From: a bacterium
Lineage (GTDB): Bacteria; Actinomycetota; Acidimicrobiia; Acidimicrobiales; Ilumatobacteraceae
Reading direction: 5' to 3'
Length of the DNA stretch: 7,848 nucleotides
Assembly (NCBI GenBank): GCA_029978815.1
Contig: JAPOIQ010000041.1
Coordinates: 1-7,848, forward strand
The notes under the pieces were generated by a model. The model had not been told where the DNA came from and did no database searches. It saw only the letters and a program-made list of their open reading frames with translations. How positions within the stretch are numbered: position 1 is the first letter of the stretch; each line of letters begins with the position of its first letter. Below are positions 5,103-7,848 of this stretch, one piece after another. Both the position numbers and the translations under genes were made by a program.

Positions 5103-6338
5103 ATGTCCTCAGAACGTGCGGCTCCGCCAACGGTTGAAGAAGTCACCGAAGTTCTGTCGACGGTCATCGACCCAGAATTGGGCAGTGACGTTGTTTCGCT
5201 CGGAATGATTCCTCGGACAGAGGTGTCTACCGAGGGACAGGTTGTGGTCGAAGTTCGCCTCACCATTTCTGGATGCCCGATGCGCGCAGAAATCAAGAAA
5301 ATGGTCGAGCAGCGCCTGATGGTTCATCCCGGGGTCACCAAAGTCAAACTCGAGTGGTCTGAGATGAACTCAGACGAACGCTCAGCAGCAATGTCGACCG
5401 CACGGGCAGCTGCGCGAGACAGAGCACCAGAAACGGCAATCGGTCAGCGTTGCCAAGTGCTCGCGATCTCGAGTGGAAAGGGCGGTGTAGGCAAGAGTTC
5501 AGTCACGGTCAATCTCGCTGCTGGGCTTGCGGATCGTGGTTTCACCGTAGGGGTTCTCGACGCTGATATCTGGGGCTTCTCGGTCCCGCGCCTGCTCGGT
5601 ATGAGTGATCGCCTTGAGGCAACCGAGGTTGATGGGCGGCCTCGGATCATCCCGAATCGCCGCGTGATCGGCGACGGAGTACTTGAAGTTGTTTCAACTG
5701 GATTTCTTGTTGAAGAGTCAACTGCTCTCATGTGGCGCGGTTTGATGCTCACAAAAGCCGTTGAACAATTTCTTCGCGATGTTGCCTGGGGAGACCTTGA
5801 CTATCTCCTCATCGATATGCCGCCCGGCACCGGGGACGTACAAATGGGGCTTGCGCGCTTACTCCCTCGAACGTCGCTACTCGTCGTCACCACCCCCGCA
5901 ACTGCTGCCCAACGTGTCGCACAACGTGCAGCCGACATGGCGCAGCGATCGTTCCTTCCCGTGCTCGGAGTAATCGAAAACATGAGCGGCTTCATCTGTG
6001 AGCACGGTGACTTTCATCCAGTCTTTGGACAAGGCGGAGGACAGGCACTCGCAGAGGCGATTGACGTTCCACTGCTCGGATCAATTCCGATCGAAACATC
6101 TGTTGCTTCTGGCGGCGACAACGGCGAGCCAGTCATTCTCAGCCGCCTCGGGGCCGCTGCAGAAACGATGAATGAGATCGTCGATCGCCTACTCGATACT
6201 GTCGCTCCACCACTGAGTTCAGAAGATGAACTTGATGGATGTGCTACGAAAATTCTCGCTGCGTTTGATGACGCCTTCGCAACTGAGGATCAGCGGAATC
6301 TGGCGAACACAAATTCGGGTAGCGGTACCGAGTCGTAA
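5103..6338 (+). CDS. mrp: Mrp/ApbC family iron-sulfur scaffold P-loop ATPase
   Basis: A 411-residue cytosolic protein. Residues about 9-85 are a DUF59/MIP18-type domain with the conserved cysteine (Cys58 in TISGCPM). Residues about 116-367 are a ParA/MinD-like ATPase with deviant Walker A SGKGGVGKSS (124-133; Lys126 and Lys131), the VLDADIWGFSVPRLLG segment (151-166), Walker B-type LLIDMPPGTGD (235-245) and GVIENMSGF (289-297). Mrp/ApbC proteins dimerise, carry a [4Fe-4S] cluster and pass it to target enzymes with ATP turnover. The C-terminal cluster motif, usually CxxC after ENMS, reads Cys299-Glu-His-Gly, so the second cysteine is missing. About 40 residues after 370 are an extra, low-similarity tail rich in D/E/S/N. 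ATG 5103 is supported by the leaderless promoter. The gene is divergent from the HesB/IscA gene; its last 49 bases overlap the convergent Nudix gene. Confidence 0.94.
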   Translation: MSSERAAPPTVEEVTEVLSTVIDPELGSDVVSLGMIPRTEVSTEGQVVVEVRLTISGCPMRAEIKKMVEQRLMVHPGVTKVKLEWSEMNSDERSAAMSTARAAARDRAPETAIGQRCQVLAISSGKGGVGKSSVTVNLAAGLADRGFTVGVLDADIWGFSVPRLLGMSDRLEATEVDGRPRIIPNRRVIGDGVLEVVSTGFLVEESTALMWRGLMLTKAVEQFLRDVAWGDLDYLLIDMPPGTGDVQMGLARLLPRTSLLVVTTPATAAQRVAQRAADMAQRSFLPVLGVIENMSGFICEHGDFHPVFGQGGGQALAEAIDVPLLGSIPIETSVASGGDNGEPVILSRLGAAAETMNEIVDRLLDTVAPPLSSEDELDGCATKILAAFDDAFATEDQRNLANTNSGSGTES

Positions 6339-7177
6339 TCATCGTCGCCCGGTACAGCGATGCCAATGACATTTCCATCGGCATCAGTTTTCATTCGCGG
6401 AAGGATCGTCTGCGGAATGCCCATCGCCTCCCCTCCCGCAAGGGCCTCGTCTGCAGAACCAAATTGGCTCAACCACTCAAGATTTGCAACCGTTGGAGGG
6501 AACATCTGGAGTTCGCCCGCCTCCCAGCGTTTGAGCGCGTCTTGAGGACGAACCCACAGACTGTCAATCGTCTCTCCCCCGTCATGTAACGGTTCTTGTA
6601 CTTCTGGCGCACGAGCAAGAAGGAAGCGAGTATCGAAACGTCGACCTTCGCCGACAGGTGTAATCCAATGGCTTACGAAGCCGATTGCATCGGTGACCAG
6701 GCGAAGATCATGTCGGGCACAGAGTTGAGACAGTGACTCGGTTCCGTTGTAGATCGCCTCTCGAGCCTCGCTCATCGGTCCCACGATGTCGCCTTCAAAG
6801 CGGATCATCTCGGACTCGTGTGCACGACGGGCAAGGAGAACACCCGCCTCTTCGAAACTCTCACGAATCGCCGCAACAATCCATGCGAGTCCACCGCTCT
6901 TAAGTCCAAGGCGAGCCGAGGCTTCGGCATCGTCAAGGCCATCGCAAATCGCTTCAAGTTCATCGGCGTGGTCTGTGCCGTCGACCTTGCCTCCCGGAAA
7001 CACATACTGGCCTCCAGCAAATGCCGCCGAAAGTGTTCGACGAAGCATGAACACCTCAGGACCATCGTCGCCATCTCGCACCAACATCACCGTCGCAGCA
7101 GGACGCAAGGGGATATCTGCTGCGCGGACCCGCTCAGATTGCTCTTGTGGTTGTGGTGAGGGAGTCTCGCTGGCCAT
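6290..7177 (-). CDS. NUDT19-like Nudix hydrolase with a split Nudix box
   Basis: 295 residues from ATG 7177. The fold begins at AATVMLVRDG (27-36) and RRTLSAAFAGGQYVFPGGKVD (46-66). The Nudix box GX5EX7REUXEEXGU is interrupted: the glycines are at 62-63, then about 40 inserted residues, then AAIRESFEEAGVLL (102-115) with the metal-binding Glu106, Glu109 and Glu110. This insertion is a trait of the NUDT19/RP2p-like branch, whose characterised members cleave CoA and acyl-CoA diphosphate bonds. Later blocks include HWITPVGEGRRFDTRFLLA (170-188) and FPPTVANLEWL (226-236), also typical of that branch. The substrate is inferred only. ATG 7177 is preferred over an in-frame TTG at 7219 because TACGGT lies six bases before the ATG and the 14 extra residues look unstructured. 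The 3' end overlaps mrp by 49 bp on the opposite strand. Confidence 0.88.
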   Translation of the reverse strand: MASETPSPQPQEQSERVRAADIPLRPAATVMLVRDGDDGPEVFMLRRTLSAAFAGGQYVFPGGKVDGTDHADELEAICDGLDDAEASARLGLKSGGLAWIVAAIRESFEEAGVLLARRAHESEMIRFEGDIVGPMSEAREAIYNGTESLSQLCARHDLRLVTDAIGFVSHWITPVGEGRRFDTRFLLARAPEVQEPLHDGGETIDSLWVRPQDALKRWEAGELQMFPPTVANLEWLSQFGSADEALAGGEAMGIPQTILPRMKTDADGNVIGIAVPGDDDYDSVPLPEFVFARFR

Positions 7178-7183
7178 ATGTTG

Positions 7184-7189
7184 ACCGTA
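7184..7189 (-). promoter_or_regulatory. -10 box TACGGT, leaderless promoter of the Nudix gene
   Basis: Minus-strand TACGGT, six bases (CAACAT), then ATG 7177. TTGACC occurs upstream at 7214-7219, but the 24-base gap is too long for a standard -35. The box lies in the 38 bp after the stop of the CcdA-like gene. Confidence 0.5.
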
Positions 7190-7215
7190 CTTCGCTTGTG
7201 ATATCGCCAGCGAGG

Positions 7216-7848
7216 TCAAACCTCGACATCGCGGTCACCTACGTGTTGGCCCTCGCGACCGACACGTACGTAAATACCAGATGTGATAACGACCGCACCA
7301 AGGATGAACGCAACCGCCTGCCAGTTGTTGTTCAGGCTTGTGATGACGCGTCGTTGGAAATTTTCGACAGCGACCGTTATTGGATCGCTGTCACCGTTGA
7401 GGTCTACCACCCAGAAGTAGTACGCAAGGTAAAGACCCGAAATCACAACGAATCCACCGGCAATTTTTTCGACACGATGCATCCCTCTTCGCAGGACACC
7501 GAGCAATCCAATCTTGGCTACTGCGAGTGACACCGTCAACGCCGTGATGAGAAGGCCCATACCCGCGGCATACGCGGCAACATTCCCGATGGCTCCAATG
7601 AAGCCATCGCTTCGTACTGCGATGAGCGTTGGCAAGAACAGTCCGATCGTGCAACCGAGTGATGCCGTGGCATAGGCGACGCCAAAAAGAAACATTGATC
7701 GCACCCCTCGATCTCGTCCTCCGACGTCGAGACGTGGGAGTGCGATTCCCCCTCCACGACCGCTCAGCATCGCAACCCCGAGCACAATGAGACCGACCGC
7801 AATCACGATTGTGGCATATCGAGCATTTTGCTGAATCCAGGAGGTGAA
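7216..7848 (-). CDS. CcdA/DsbD-type transmembrane thiol-redox protein, C-terminal part (5' truncated)
   Basis: The frame is open to the window end, so the N-terminus is missing; 210 residues are visible, starting FTSWIQQNARYATIVIA, and the stop is TGA 7218-7216. Five hydrophobic segments are seen at about 12-28, 51-78, 83-110, 128-148 and 176-195. The hallmark is FGVAYATASLGCTIGLFLPT (55-74) with Cys66, matching the second redox cysteine of the CcdA/DsbD membrane domain; the first should lie outside the window. These proteins carry reducing power from cytoplasmic thioredoxin across the membrane for cytochrome c maturation or extracellular disulfide reduction. A polar stretch (149-175) precedes the last helix, a C-terminal addition not obvious in minimal CcdA. 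The Nudix gene follows 38 bp downstream. Whether this is CcdA proper, a DsbD-like homologue or a metal-transport relative needs the missing half. Confidence 0.8.
   Translation of the reverse strand, partial: FTSWIQQNARYATIVIAVGLIVLGVAMLSGRGGGIALPRLDVGGRDRGVRSMFLFGVAYATASLGCTIGLFLPTLIAVRSDGFIGAIGNVAAYAAGMGLLITALTVSLAVAKIGLLGVLRRGMHRVEKIAGGFVVISGLYLAYYFWVVDLNGDSDPITVAVENFQRRVITSLNNNWQAVAFILGAVVITSGIYVRVGREGQHVGDRDVEV

Noticed and set aside
6786..7184. 132-residue plus-strand frame opposite the Nudix gene
   Set aside because: It is antisense to conserved Nudix motifs, with Ser/Arg/Pro-biased composition and no recognisable domain; a shadow of the real gene.
7178..7219. Nudix start at TTG 7219, overlapping the CcdA-like stop as TTGA
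   Set aside because: A coupling overlap is possible, but no well-placed Shine-Dalgarno precedes it, TTG is weak, and the ATG at 7177 has the -10 box at the exact distance seen at four other genes.
1..7848. CRISPR arrays, tRNA or rRNA genes, insertion sequences, phage or defence genes
   Set aside because: No regularly spaced repeats, cloverleaf or rRNA-like segments, transposase or nuclease motifs were found, and the coding space is filled by housekeeping-type genes.

Overview
The window looks like a chromosomal segment of an actinobacterium, most likely class Acidimicrobiia. The basis is a GlnR-like winged-helix regulator, an ArfA-like OmpA protein with an N-terminal membrane anchor (a monoderm design), a 51-residue membrane protein of a style I associate with that class, mid-range G+C by eye, and several genes whose start codon sits directly behind a -10 box. 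This placement is inferred from gene style, not from a marker gene. The segment is almost entirely coding. It holds ten genes, two of them cut by the window edges, and no gene-free stretch over 300 bases. I saw no RNA gene, insertion sequence, CRISPR array or phage gene.

Layout. Positions 1-414 (+) hold the C-terminal part of an OmpR/GlnR-type response regulator. It converges, with one base between the stops, on an 8-oxoguanine deaminase-type amidohydrolase (416-1777, -). Upstream of that on the same strand lie a tiny single-pass membrane protein (1851-2006) that is easy to miss, a RidA-family deaminase (2059-2409), a membrane-anchored coiled-coil/helix-hairpin-helix protein (2444-3133), a secreted OmpA-domain protein with BON-like and fasciclin-like parts (3177-4655, probably starting further upstream), and an A-type iron-sulfur carrier (4697-5029). 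A 73-bp divergent promoter region separates the carrier from Mrp/ApbC, an iron-sulfur scaffold ATPase (5103-6338, +). Mrp overlaps, tail to tail by 49 bp, a NUDT19-like Nudix hydrolase (6290-7177, -). The window ends in a truncated CcdA/DsbD-type membrane thiol-redox protein (7216-7848, -).

How the genes fit together. HesB/IscA and Mrp are two iron-sulfur assembly factors expressed divergently. HesB, OmpA and the HhH protein look like one operon: HesB has the only strong Shine-Dalgarno in the window, and the two genes after it lack promoters of their own. 8-oxoguanine deaminase, RidA, the Nudix enzyme and the CcdA-like protein share a loose theme of metabolite damage control and redox housekeeping, but they appear to be separate transcription units.

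Most striking pattern: five of the eight genes with a visible start carry TAnnnT, exactly six bases, then ATG. This is the layout expected for leaderless transcripts starting at the A of ATG. It fixes several start codons and supports the tiny membrane gene. I see no clear undescribed defence or mobile system here. The best leads are this promoter grammar, the OmpA/fasciclin plus HhH membrane pair behind HesB, and atypical residues in Mrp and the regulator.
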